In this document: positions 17,959 through 27,338 of the stretch, piece by piece | Position numbering within the stretch: the stretch's first letter is position 1 | How the letters are laid out: the number at the start of each line of letters is the position of its first letter | DNA from: Paenibacillus cellulosilyticus | GTDB taxonomy: Bacteria; Bacillota; Bacilli; Paenibacillales; Paenibacillaceae | Length of the DNA stretch: 64,000 nt | Reading direction: 5' to 3' | NCBI RefSeq assembly: GCF_003182255.1 | Contig: NZ_QGTQ01000004.1 | Span: 237,593 to 301,592, forward strand | Made by a program: the position numbers and the translations under genes | The notes under the pieces: model-generated | What the model saw: the letters and a program-made list of their open reading frames with translations, nothing else | Database searches by the model: none | What the model was told of the DNA's origin: nothing

Positions 17959-19941
17959 TCATATCTTGCGATCAGCTTCCCCGCGCTTTACCTCGCGGTA
18001 CTTCTTCACGTACTTCGTCACGCTCTGGACGAACGTCGCATGCGACCAAGTAAGAGGCGCAACCGACAACGGTCCGCCGTCGTATGGGTTTAGCTGCTCT
18101 GGCAGCACACCGCTCTCCATCGCATGGTCGACAACCCACTGCAGCGTCTGCTTAGGACCTTCCAAATCATCGAGCGACTTGGCTGACTCAATCTCGAAGT
18201 TCGCGACCCATAGCGTACAAATGACCCATGGATTACCGGGAACCTTCTCGATATCACCGGATTGCTGGAAGTAGTAGTCGTTCGTATATCGCGCAACGCC
18301 TCCAACACCCGTACGAACACTCAGACCTTCTTTAATCGCGCGCATCGTGCGGATAACACGATCATCATCAACGGGCAATACGCCAAACTCCCAGATCGCA
18401 AACAAGCTGCTCTCGAGCGTCATATCCTTGACCCAGCGATTGTCCTTCTGCACGAGTCCGCGTGCGAACCTTCCCGTATCCTCATCCCAGAGATGCGTTA
18501 GGATTCCGTGCTTCACCGCCTGCGCTGTATTGCGATAATGGTCGCTGCGCTCATAATCGCCGAACAGCTCCGTGAAGAAAGCCGCAGCCATCAAGCCCCC
18601 GTACACAGACGATGCCGTATACGTCCAAATGCCATAACGCTCTTCCCACAGATCATAGCTTGGTTTGGGCAATGACAATGAATGCTCCATATACTGCGTC
18701 AAGAAGTGTGCCGCTTTACGAATCAGATTCGAATACAGCGACTGCGGCAGCTCGATCACCTGGTGGCGATTATAATCCTGCCATAACGCAAACAGGACGA
18801 GTGCGGTCTCGTCTTCTTGAATCGGCAATCTTCTGCTTCCTTGCACGATATAGGGATGCCAGCTTGAACCTACCGTACCGTCCGGATTGTACTTGTGATA
18901 TAAATATCCTTCTGGCGCTAACGCTTGCGCACAAAAATGAAAAAAGGGTGCGATGACGCTATGAAAGCCCGCCCCCGACATCGACTCTGCTATTAACGCG
19001 CCATCCCTTGGCCACATGTAGCTGTAATGATCCCGATTGTATTGCAAAATATCGGTGTCATTCGCAGCAACAATCGCTCCCCGCTCATCGGTCTGCGTAC
19101 GAACGATCAGCAGGCTTTGCTTGAACGTCTTGATGACTCCGGCAGGCAGATCTCCCATATCCTTCTCCGCTCGACGCAGCCAATGCTTCCAGTAGATGAC
19201 GATGCGGCTGAGCAGCTTCTCCGGGTGATTGTCCTGTACATACTGGTTGAGCTCTTTTACTTCCTCCAAGCTCTTCCCGATCGACATCCAGTAATAAATG
19301 GTCTTCTCCCCGCTCGGCGGCACGATCGTTCGGAAGCTGATCGTACTGTCAACGGAGCCCTGTGCGATCGTATTGCCCATGAGGACACCGTCCTCCGCAT
19401 CGCGCCACGTACCTTCAGCTGAGTGAAACCGTTTGATGCCGGTCGAATACTGCATGATGCCGCCTTCATCCGAGAAGCCGTTGAACATGAAATAATTAGA
19501 CCGCTTGTAGTGGAATAACGTATGATTTTCAGGAAAATAAGCTGCCGTATCGCCGACCTCAGAGCCGTCTATCATCAGATCCTGATGGAAGAAAAGACGA
19601 AATTCGCGCGGCTCGCCCGCAAGATTGCGGACGACCACGCGCTTAATATAAATGCATTCACGCTGATGGATGCCATCATTCATGTGCAGTTGAACGCCGA
19701 GCGACTCGTTCGTCGCTCTAACGTTCGTAACCAGCGTTCCTTCAATGTAATCCAGCTCGAATTTCCAACCCGGATCATCGAGCCAGGCAAACCGTCCGGC
19801 AGCCCAAATCCCGAAGCGGCAGGTTTGACCGCCGACATGATTGAGCTGACCAACGTACGGATAATAGATGTCGCGGATAAAGCAGTGATTATCCAGATTA
19901 AGCAGCATCTTGCCGTTACCGATTACGAGATGACGGGCCAT
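17959..19941 (-). CDS. GH15 glucoamylase-type glycoside hydrolase
   Basis: 660 residues. An N-terminal beta-sandwich (MARHLVIGNGKMLLNLDNH through about 260) precedes an (alpha/alpha)6 barrel. Expected active-site signatures are present: MWPRDGALIAESM, YDLWEERYGIWTYTASSVYG (general acid Glu) and GVLPEQLNPYDGGPLSVAPL (general base Glu). No signal peptide, so it acts in the cytosol. It overlaps glgA by 19 bases at the end of the glg operon and likely releases glucose from glycogen or maltodextrin. ATG behind AGGAGACAGAAAG. Confidence 0.87.
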   Translation of the reverse strand: MARHLVIGNGKMLLNLDNHCFIRDIYYPYVGQLNHVGGQTCRFGIWAAGRFAWLDDPGWKFELDYIEGTLVTNVRATNESLGVQLHMNDGIHQRECIYIKRVVVRNLAGEPREFRLFFHQDLMIDGSEVGDTAAYFPENHTLFHYKRSNYFMFNGFSDEGGIMQYSTGIKRFHSAEGTWRDAEDGVLMGNTIAQGSVDSTISFRTIVPPSGEKTIYYWMSIGKSLEEVKELNQYVQDNHPEKLLSRIVIYWKHWLRRAEKDMGDLPAGVIKTFKQSLLIVRTQTDERGAIVAANDTDILQYNRDHYSYMWPRDGALIAESMSGAGFHSVIAPFFHFCAQALAPEGYLYHKYNPDGTVGSSWHPYIVQGSRRLPIQEDETALVLFALWQDYNRHQVIELPQSLYSNLIRKAAHFLTQYMEHSLSLPKPSYDLWEERYGIWTYTASSVYGGLMAAAFFTELFGDYERSDHYRNTAQAVKHGILTHLWDEDTGRFARGLVQKDNRWVKDMTLESSLFAIWEFGVLPVDDDRVIRTMRAIKEGLSVRTGVGGVARYTNDYYFQQSGDIEKVPGNPWVICTLWVANFEIESAKSLDDLEGPKQTLQWVVDHAMESGVLPEQLNPYDGGPLSVAPLTWSHATFVQSVTKYVKKYREVKRGEADRKI

Positions 19942-21386
19942 CTTTCTGTCTCCTTTCGCAGAGGCAGCAGTTCACTATAGAGGGACATGTACGACCTTGC
20001 GGAACGGCTCCAGCTATAGTCTTCTTTGGCACCATTGGCGACAATTGTCTTCCAACTCTCTTCATTCCGGTAATATTCAAGCGCTCTGCGAACCGTATGA
20101 AGCATATCGTGCGCGTTATAGTTAGCAAATGTGAAGCCATTGCCCGTTCCAGTATATTCATCGTACGGCTGTACCGTGTCTCTTAGCCCACCTGTCTCGC
20201 GAACGATCGGCACAGTCCGATACCGGAGAGCGATCAACTGGCTCAACCCGCATGGCTCGAACAAGGATGGCATTAAGAACATATCCGAGCCTGCATAGAT
20301 ACGGCGCGCCAAGCCTTCATCATAACCGAGGTGCAGCGCCAACTGCTCCGGACGCCACTGTGCAGCACCTCTTAGCATTTCCTCATAGCGATACTCGCCT
20401 GCGCCGAGTACGACTAGCTGAATCCCCTCATCGAGCAGCGGCTCCAGCACTCGGTCGATGAGATCAATTCCCTTCTGCTCGACCAAACGTGTCACGACGC
20501 CAATAACGGGGATCGATTCGGAGACAGGCAGACCAAGCTCGCGCTGAAGCGCGGTCTTATTTTTCCGCTTGCGGCTGATGGATCCTCGGTAGGGCGTATC
20601 AAGCGCTGGATCGTTCATCGGATCATAGCTCTCGATATCTATGCCGTTCAAGATGCCGGATAGCTCCGATGCACGCCAGCGGATGACGCCATCGAGCCGC
20701 TCTCCCCAATATTCCGTCTGAATTTCCTGTGCATACGTCTCGCTGACCGTCGTCAATCGATCTGCATACTGCAAGCCCGCCTTCATGCAATTCGCTGCTC
20801 CATAAAACTCGAGACCGCTTGTCCAGTACCAGAAATCGTCCATCCCGATAAGATCCTGCAGCAGCTTCTGACCGAATACGCCCTGGTATCGCAAGTTATG
20901 TATCGTGAATACTGTGCGCACCGAGCGGCAGAGCGGGTCAAACGAATACCGTGTCTTAAGCAGGAACGGCAGCAACGCCGTCTGCCAATCATGACAGTGA
21001 ATAATATCTGGCACGAAGTCCATATGAGGCAAGCATTCCGCAATAGCAAAATTGAAGAAGACGAACCGCTCCGGATCGTCTTCGTAGCCGTACAGTCCAT
21101 CGCGTTTAAAATATTGCTCGTTATCAATTAAATAAAAGGTAACCCCGCCAACAACACCGCGGAGTAATCCGCAGTATTGATGGCGCCAGCTAAAGTGAAA
21201 CGAGAATGTATGGATCGTCTCGAAATGTTCTAAGAAGGACGCAGGAATGTCGGCATACTTGGGAAGCACCACACGCACTTCCGCCCCCCGTTCGTTCAAC
21301 GCTTTAGGCAGCGCCCCCGTCACATCTCCCAGTCCACCGGATTTGGCCAACGGCACAGCCTCCGAAGCGGCAAACAATACTCTCAC
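19923..21386 (-). CDS. glgA: Glycogen synthase GlgA
   Basis: Extends alpha-1,4-glucan from ADP-glucose. 487 residues, GT5: KSGGLGDVTGALPKAL in the first 30 residues (ADP-glucose binding KxGGL), FTIHNLRYQG, and C-terminal PSLFEPCGLSQLIALRYRTVP with the catalytic Glu region, then TGGLRDTV. The start is GTG (GTGAGAGTA) with AAGGAG upstream. It lies 72 bases after glgD in the operon glgB-glgC-glgD-glgA-GH15. Confidence 0.96.
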   Translation of the reverse strand: MRVLFAASEAVPLAKSGGLGDVTGALPKALNERGAEVRVVLPKYADIPASFLEHFETIHTFSFHFSWRHQYCGLLRGVVGGVTFYLIDNEQYFKRDGLYGYEDDPERFVFFNFAIAECLPHMDFVPDIIHCHDWQTALLPFLLKTRYSFDPLCRSVRTVFTIHNLRYQGVFGQKLLQDLIGMDDFWYWTSGLEFYGAANCMKAGLQYADRLTTVSETYAQEIQTEYWGERLDGVIRWRASELSGILNGIDIESYDPMNDPALDTPYRGSISRKRKNKTALQRELGLPVSESIPVIGVVTRLVEQKGIDLIDRVLEPLLDEGIQLVVLGAGEYRYEEMLRGAAQWRPEQLALHLGYDEGLARRIYAGSDMFLMPSLFEPCGLSQLIALRYRTVPIVRETGGLRDTVQPYDEYTGTGNGFTFANYNAHDMLHTVRRALEYYRNEESWKTIVANGAKEDYSWSRSARSYMSLYSELLPLRKETERWPVIS

Positions 21387-21458
21387 GACACTTTCACTCC
21401 TTACATCAGGATCTTTGAACGGAGTTCAAAGTCACTCTGATTTAGTAAATTGCATTCG

Positions 21459-22574
21459 TTAAATGATTTTTCGTTTACCCGCGACGAACGGCGAACCCGC
21501 CGCACCGCGAATATCTCTTCCTTGTTCAATGACGACGTCCTTATCCAGAATCGCGTAATCGAGCATACTGTTCTCTCCTACAACACCATTCTGCATAATA
21601 ATGCTGTTGCGGATAATTGCGCCTTTACGTACATGTACCCCTCGGAAGATGACGCTGTTAATGACCGTACCTTCAATTACGCACCCATTGGCAACGATCG
21701 AGCCGGACACCTTTGCCCCTTCCAAGTAGCGGGCAGGCGGCTCATCCTTCACCTTCGTGTAGATTGGACCCGGACGGAAGAACAGTTCCTTCCATACGTC
21801 AGCGCGCAGCAGCTGCATGCTGTTGTAATAATAGCTCTCAAGCGTGTTGACCATGCCAAGATAGCCATCATAGATATAGCCATACACGTTTAACTGATCA
21901 AGTCGAGTCATAATCGCATGACGAACCAAGTGCTCCTGTCCTTGCGCCAGCGATGATTCCACCAGCTCTAGCAGCAGCTCCCGCCGCATCACATAAATCT
22001 CGGTCGACATGAGATCGGTATTCAAACGTCCATAATGATCCTGCATCGCCACAACACGGCCTGCCGAGTTCAACTGAACCTTCCTACTTTTGCCTGGAAG
22101 GCTCGGTGAATGCTTCTTGCAGACGACTGTAATATCGGCCTGCTGCTGCTCATGGAACGCAACAACAGGCTCTAGATCGATATTGCAGATCACGTGGCTG
22201 CGGGCAAGGACGACATATTCATGATGACTGCGAGTCAAATAATCGCGGTTTTGGAACATATGATAAAGGTCACCTCGGCGCAAATCCTGGGCATCATCCG
22301 ACGTCGGCGGCAAAATGAATAAGCCGCTCTGACGATTGTGAAGATCCCAATGCTTGCCGGAGCCAAGATGGTCCATTAAAGAACGATATTTCGTATGCGC
22401 GAGTACGGCGACGCGGGAAATGCCGCTGTTCACCATATTCGACAGCACGAAGTCAATCAGTCGGTAACGGCCGCCGAAAGGTACCGTTGCCGGGCACCGG
22501 TTCGCTGTAAGACCCTCCAGCTCATCCGGCTCATGGATTAGATTAATTAGGCCCATTACTTTATTTTTCATCAC
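21459..22574 (-). CDS. glgD: Glucose-1-phosphate adenylyltransferase subunit GlgD
   Basis: A non-catalytic or regulatory partner of GlgC. 371 residues with a nucleotidyltransferase fold ([31 protein letters not shown]) and a left-handed beta-helix tail. It lacks the GGxGxRL pyrophosphorylase loop seen in GlgC ([11 protein letters not shown]), having [15 protein letters not shown] instead, as usual for GlgD. The start overlaps the glgC stop (GTGATGA), a translationally coupled arrangement. Confidence 0.92.
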   Translation of the reverse strand: MMKNKVMGLINLIHEPDELEGLTANRCPATVPFGGRYRLIDFVLSNMVNSGISRVAVLAHTKYRSLMDHLGSGKHWDLHNRQSGLFILPPTSDDAQDLRRGDLYHMFQNRDYLTRSHHEYVVLARSHVICNIDLEPVVAFHEQQQADITVVCKKHSPSLPGKSRKVQLNSAGRVVAMQDHYGRLNTDLMSTEIYVMRRELLLELVESSLAQGQEHLVRHAIMTRLDQLNVYGYIYDGYLGMVNTLESYYYNSMQLLRADVWKELFFRPGPIYTKVKDEPPARYLEGAKVSGSIVANGCVIEGTVINSVIFRGVHVRKGAIIRNSIIMQNGVVGENSMLDYAILDKDVVIEQGRDIRGAAGSPFVAGKRKII

Positions 22575-23737
22575 GATGGCTCGACCTCCAGCAGTGTTTT
22601 GTAGCTCGCAATAAACTCATCACTGCCAACGACCGTAACGCCGCCGTGCTCAGGATGACCGATCGTTACGCCATCCGCGATAACTGCGCCGTCGCCAACG
22701 ATTGTGCGATACAGCCGTACGCCTCGGCCAATTCGTGCATTCGGCATCACGACCGACTCACGAACGTAGCTATCAATCCCCGTCTGCACCCCGTAGAACA
22801 GAACAGAGCGATGTACATCACCTTCGATCAAGCAGCCTTCATTCACGATCGATGACACGATACGCGAGCTTGGAGCGATATACTGCGCCGGACGATTCGG
22901 ACTTACGGAGTAAATCCGCCATTCCGGATCAGTCAGATCAAGCGCAGGATGATCATCAAGCAGATCCATGTTTGCTTCCCACAAACTTTCGATCGTGCCG
23001 ACATCCTTCCAATAGCCTTTGAACGGATAGACGAACATGTTGAGACCATCCTTAAGCATCGCCGGCAAAATATCTTTGCCAAAATCGTTGGAGGAATGGC
23101 GGTTCGCCTCGTCACGAATCAAATAGCGCTGCAGCACATGCCACGAGAAAATGTAGATGCCCATCGATGCCGTGTTGCTCGTCGGCACCTTCGGTTTCTC
23201 TTCGAATGCCGTAATCCGATCCTCGTCATCGCAATGCATAACGCCGAATCGGCTCGCTTCCTTCCACGGCACTTCGATGCCGGCAATCGTTACTTCAGCG
23301 CCGGTCTTCTTATGGTGATCAAGCATTTTCTCATAGTCCATCTGGTAAATGTGATCGCCTGAAATGACAAGCACATATTCCGGGTCATAGCGATCTATAA
23401 AGCCCATGTTTTGATAAATGGCATTCGCTGTGCCTTTGTACCAAGCGCCGCCCTTCTGTTTCACGAAAGGAGGCAAAATGGCCATCCCTCCATCACGGCG
23501 GTCCAGCCCCCATGGGCTTCCAATGCCCAAATACCGATTGAGATCGAGCGGTTGATATTGCGTTAAAACGCCTACCGTGTCAATGCCCGAATGAGCGCAG
23601 TTGCTCAGCGTGAAATCGATAATTCGATATTTCCCGCCGAAGTAAACAGCCGGTTTCGCCAAATCCTTTGTCAATACGCCGAGTCTTTTTCCTTCTCCCC
23701 CAGCGAGCAGCATCGCGACCATTTCTTTACGCCCCAT
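22571..23737 (-). CDS. glgC: Glucose-1-phosphate adenylyltransferase GlgC
   Basis: Makes ADP-glucose from ATP and glucose-1-phosphate, the committed step of bacterial glycogen synthesis. 388 residues: [20 protein letters not shown] nucleotide loop, [31 protein letters not shown] (seen as [11 protein letters not shown]), FEEKPK, and a hexapeptide beta-helix C-terminus ([29 protein letters not shown]). ATG behind AGGAGTTGATGCT. About 130 bases separate it from glgB. Confidence 0.96.
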   Translation of the reverse strand: MGRKEMVAMLLAGGEGKRLGVLTKDLAKPAVYFGGKYRIIDFTLSNCAHSGIDTVGVLTQYQPLDLNRYLGIGSPWGLDRRDGGMAILPPFVKQKGGAWYKGTANAIYQNMGFIDRYDPEYVLVISGDHIYQMDYEKMLDHHKKTGAEVTIAGIEVPWKEASRFGVMHCDDEDRITAFEEKPKVPTSNTASMGIYIFSWHVLQRYLIRDEANRHSSNDFGKDILPAMLKDGLNMFVYPFKGYWKDVGTIESLWEANMDLLDDHPALDLTDPEWRIYSVSPNRPAQYIAPSSRIVSSIVNEGCLIEGDVHRSVLFYGVQTGIDSYVRESVVMPNARIGRGVRLYRTIVGDGAVIADGVTIGHPEHGGVTVVGSDEFIASYKTLLEVEPS

Positions 23738-23864
23738 AGCATCAACTCCTAAATGTATTCAATTATGTCTTGCTTTTTACCACATAAGAATTTACAAGTT
23801 TCCTAGCTACAGAAAGAACAAATTCTTATTGGCATCAAAACTTACCTCTAAGCGCGGTCGCTCA

Positions 23865-25778
23865 TCACTGAATGACTTCGATAGAAGTTTTTATATAGTG
23901 AAGCATCAGACAGGAGAAGGGCTTGAGCGTAATTTGAACGCTGTAACCGCGTCCGTGGTAGGGGATTTCGTCACTCGTGATTGGAGCGAAGGAGCCCTGC
24001 GCAGACACTTCCTCACCGCTGTGCATCAACAGCTCGTAGCTGCCCGGCATCGGTACGCCGATTCGGTAATTGCCGTAATCATTGCGGGAAAAATTGCATA
24101 CGACAACGACGATTTCATCCGCTGCAATGCCGCGTCGTTCGAAGGAAATTACGCTTTGCTCTGCATTATGTACATCAATCCAGCGGAAGCCATCGTAATC
24201 GCAATCTCTCTCCCAAAGTGCTGGCGTTGCGTGGTATACACGATGCAGACGTTGCACGTATTGCTGCATATCTTGGTGGAGCGGATAGTCGAGCAGCATC
24301 CAATCGAGCTGATCAAGATCTTTCCACTCGTCGAACTGACCCCAATCGCTGCCCATGAACAGAAGCTTTTTGCCGGGGTGGGTCATCCAATAACCGTAAA
24401 GCAGTTTTAACTGTGCGAATTTTTCTTCGTAGGAGCCTGAGATTTTGTTAAGAAGTGATCGTTTGCCATGTACGACCTCGTCATGTGAAAACGGCAGTAC
24501 ATAATTTTCGGAGAAGGCATAGAGAAGTGAGAACGTGATGAGATGATGGTGGTGCTTGCGGTCGGCCGGATCGAGCTGCATATAGCGCAGCATATCGTTC
24601 ATCCAGCCCATATTCCATTTGTAGTTGAATCCGAGTCCGCCAAGGTAGGTAGGTGATGTGACTGCTGGCTGTGCGGATGAATCTTCGGCAATCATGAGCG
24701 TCTCGGGATGATAGTGAAATACAACTTCATTGAGCCTCCGAAGGAATCGGAGCGCATCTAAATCTTCTTTGCCGCCGTACGGGTTTAATGTTCGGAGCTC
24801 TTCCGGTTTATCCATATGGAGATCGACCATATGAGCGACTGCATCAACCCTGAGGCCATCTATATGAAAATAATCGAGCCAGAACAAAGCGTTAGAGATT
24901 AGAAATCCAACAACTTCGTTACGGCCAAAATCGAAGGATAACGTTCCCCATTGCGGCTTATCCGCCTTGCGCCAATTCGGCCCTTCATAGAGCGGAGATC
25001 CATCGAACTCTCGCAGACCGTGATCATCGCGGCAGAAATGTCCTGGCACCCAGTCAAGGATGACACCAAGTCCCTTCTGATGACATCGGTCTACAAACTG
25101 CATGAACTGCTTTGGTGTTCCATATCGACTCGTTGCAGCGTAGAATCCGGTAATTTGATAACCCCAAGAGCGATCGAATGGATGCTCCGCAATCGGCATA
25201 AGCTCGATATGGGTATATCCCATTTCTACGGCGTAATCAACGAGTTCGATAGATAATTCGGCATACGTAAGGAATTGCTCCTTGCCATGAATCTTCCAGG
25301 AGCCCGCGTGAACTTCATAAATGAGGAGCGGTCGATCGAAGAGAGCTTGCTTGCGGTTCATCCAGTCCGAGTCGCCCCACTCATATCCGTTCAAATCGGT
25401 TACGATCGAGGCTGTATGGGGTCTTAATTCGGAGCTGAACGCGTAGGGATCGGATTTCAGCAGCTTCTGCCCCGCTGCTGTTACGATCTCATATTTGTAC
25501 CGCTCGCCGTCCTTTAATCCGTGTACGAAACATGCCCAAACGCCCGTATTTCCAAGCTGTTCAAGCGTATGATTCGTACCGTCCCATTTATTGAAATCCC
25601 CCACAACACATACAGATGCAGCATTAGGGGCCCAGACGACAAAGCGAATACCTGTCTTTCGTTTCCACTTTATCCGATGAGCGCCGAAAGTCCGATAGCT
25701 TTGATAAAGTACGCCTTCATTGTACAAATATAGATCTTCCTGCGAGATCCCGAATGGCAGTGTTAGTACCGTCGTCAA
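23865..25778 (-). CDS. glgB: 1,4-alpha-glucan branching enzyme GlgB
   Basis: Introduces alpha-1,6 branches into glycogen. 637 residues: N-terminal CBM48 (TGIRFVVWAPNAASVCVVGD), GH13 barrel with VILDWVPGHFCRDDHGL, the DGLRVDAVAHM nucleophile region, MIAEDSS acid/base, and LPFSHDEVVHGKRSL. The start chosen is TTG at 25778 with AGGAGG seven bases upstream; the upstream ATG at 25841 lies on the promoter -10. First gene of the glg operon. Confidence 0.94.
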   Translation of the reverse strand: MTTVLTLPFGISQEDLYLYNEGVLYQSYRTFGAHRIKWKRKTGIRFVVWAPNAASVCVVGDFNKWDGTNHTLEQLGNTGVWACFVHGLKDGERYKYEIVTAAGQKLLKSDPYAFSSELRPHTASIVTDLNGYEWGDSDWMNRKQALFDRPLLIYEVHAGSWKIHGKEQFLTYAELSIELVDYAVEMGYTHIELMPIAEHPFDRSWGYQITGFYAATSRYGTPKQFMQFVDRCHQKGLGVILDWVPGHFCRDDHGLREFDGSPLYEGPNWRKADKPQWGTLSFDFGRNEVVGFLISNALFWLDYFHIDGLRVDAVAHMVDLHMDKPEELRTLNPYGGKEDLDALRFLRRLNEVVFHYHPETLMIAEDSSAQPAVTSPTYLGGLGFNYKWNMGWMNDMLRYMQLDPADRKHHHHLITFSLLYAFSENYVLPFSHDEVVHGKRSLLNKISGSYEEKFAQLKLLYGYWMTHPGKKLLFMGSDWGQFDEWKDLDQLDWMLLDYPLHQDMQQYVQRLHRVYHATPALWERDCDYDGFRWIDVHNAEQSVISFERRGIAADEIVVVVCNFSRNDYGNYRIGVPMPGSYELLMHSGEEVSAQGSFAPITSDEIPYHGRGYSVQITLKPFSCLMLHYIKTSIEVIQ

Positions 25779-25839
25779 TATGACACCTCCTGTTAGGAAT
25801 ATTTCATGATCAGGGGGATGCTCGTGGAGATTTACCTCC

Positions 25840-25867
25840 ATTATACAGGAACCTTGAAAATTTGAAA
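25840..25867 (-). promoter_or_regulatory. Candidate SigA promoter of the glg operon
   Basis: On the minus strand TTTCAA, 16 bases, TGTATAAT (extended -10). It lies about 60 bases before the TTG of glgB. It is a reading by eye; no transcript data. Confidence 0.55.
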
Positions 25868-25918
25868 CCCTATTTTCAAAATCATGTCAATGAATTTTAC
25901 TTTAAAATAACGCAAAGT

Positions 25919-25932
25919 TCACATATATGTGA
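25919..25932. promoter_or_regulatory. Perfect palindrome upstream of the glg promoter
   Basis: TCACATATATGTGA is a perfect 14-base palindrome about 55 bases upstream of the candidate glg -35 box, in the 560-base gap between the divergent glg operon and the PAS-HTH gene. It may be an operator. The rest of the gap (25933-26277) is A/T-rich and shows no coding signal. Confidence 0.45.
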
Positions 25933-26277
25933 CACATATTTTACACGGATTTCGCATAGTTTGTCCCTTTGCGCGAATTATGTAGAACGATTTCGAATCC
26001 TCTACCACCTCCGATATCGAAACCTTTTCGCCCCCCTTTTCATAGGCACATCTAATCTTAGCGGGTATTTCTTCCAGGATAAAGCGCCGTATAAGCCCGC
26101 TAAGCACTTGTCATCTTTGGCACAGGTTCGATTTAACTCGCTTACGTCCAGATCGTATGGGCGGATTTAAATTTTTAAAGAACCAGCAAATGTTAACGCT
26201 TCATTCACATTATTTAGATATATCGTAGTATTGCCCTAGCTGATGGGTGCGCCTATACTTGTGTCGTAGTGGAAATT

Positions 26278-26316
26278 ATAAGTGGTTGCTCAAAAAGCCC
26301 ACTTTTGATCACGAAG
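26278..26316 (+). repeat. Solo end of the MITE-like element
   Basis: 39 bases (ATAAGTGGTTGCTCAAAAAG... ending ACTTTTGATCACGAAG) matching the reverse complement of 14218-14256 at about 33 of 39 positions. No second end is found nearby. It sits directly upstream of the PAS-HTH regulator. Confidence 0.6.
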
Positions 26317-26339
26317 TTAAAAGAGGGGAATGGTAGTTT

Positions 26340-27236
26340 ATCTTTCGGCAAATATTTCAAACGATCAAGCAGCCGCTTGCGATCGTTCGCCGCCTAGGCC
26401 GTTCCTTTATGATTACCGATGCGAATCCTGCCTTTGTCCAGCTATGCGGTTACGAACGCGAAAAGCTGCCCCACATTCCGTTCCGTCACCTATTCCCTCG
26501 AATCGCTGATTTGAGGGGAGCCGTACTCCCCGAGGATTTCACAGAAACAATCATTGAAACAGGAACAAGAGCACAAAAGCCAATTCTATTGGACGTTAAG
26601 CCGCTCGAAACGAATTCGGACGGTGGACCTTACTATTTATTGACTGCAACAGACCTAAGTGCCGAGCATTGGCTCGAACAGCAGTCGAAGTCCGGAAAGT
26701 CGTTTTATGTCGGAATAATGGACACACATTATATAGTAAGGAAATTTCATGTCAATTACGCGCCGGCTGTGGAACCTGCTGACGTAACGCTGCTCAATCA
26801 TTCGATCTTTGACTTCTTGAACGTTGCAGAGCACGAGCAGATTAAAGCGCAGATGAGACAATGCGTGATCGACAAAACACAGCGGGATTTGTTCATGCAC
26901 ACGCTTCGTTTCGATGAACTTAGCGAGCTCGCCCTTCGTTCGACGATCTGCCCAATCTATGACGGTTTCGGAGAAATCGAGTGTTTCGCCTTCTCGATCT
27001 GGGAGATGCAAGAATCAAGCAGCAGTGAACAATCAAGCACAAAGCTCAAAATATGGATGGCCAAACGCGACTTGTCCGCCAGTCAGTTGTCATTGTCGAC
27101 TGGTATCTCACTTCAGACGATTTCCAAACTTCGCAATGGCAAGATCAGCAAGCCGCAGCGGCTGACGGCTGAGCTGATCGCATCTGAGCTTCGCGTTGAT
27201 GTACAAGAGATTTGGCCGGAGCTTGTACGCCGATAA
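26340..27236 (+). CDS. PAS and HTH (Cro/C1-type) domain transcriptional regulator
   Basis: A probable sensor-regulator, 298 residues if started at the ATC at 26340. PAS domain (about 10-60: QPLAIVRRLG, ITDANPAFVQLCGYEREKL), a second less clear PAS-like region (about 115-220), and a C-terminal helix-turn-helix (KIWMAKRDLSASQLSLSTGI then LQTISKLRNGKIS). The first ATG (26409) would cut the PAS domain; upstream to the TAG at 26334 there is no ATG, GTG or TTG, but GAGGGG lies 11 bases before an ATC. It is divergent from the glg operon; target genes unknown. Confidence 0.75.
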   Translation: MFRQIFQTIKQPLAIVRRLGRSFMITDANPAFVQLCGYEREKLPHIPFRHLFPRIADLRGAVLPEDFTETIIETGTRAQKPILLDVKPLETNSDGGPYYLLTATDLSAEHWLEQQSKSGKSFYVGIMDTHYIVRKFHVNYAPAVEPADVTLLNHSIFDFLNVAEHEQIKAQMRQCVIDKTQRDLFMHTLRFDELSELALRSTICPIYDGFGEIECFAFSIWEMQESSSSEQSSTKLKIWMAKRDLSASQLSLSTGISLQTISKLRNGKISKPQRLTAELIASELRVDVQEIWPELVRR

Positions 27237-27338
27237 ATCAAGTGCCGAATTATTATATTCACACCTTCAATTGTTATATGTATGCAATCGTTAGAATGCT
27301 GTAAACTAACAATACATCAATTGAAGGAGCTGAGCAGT

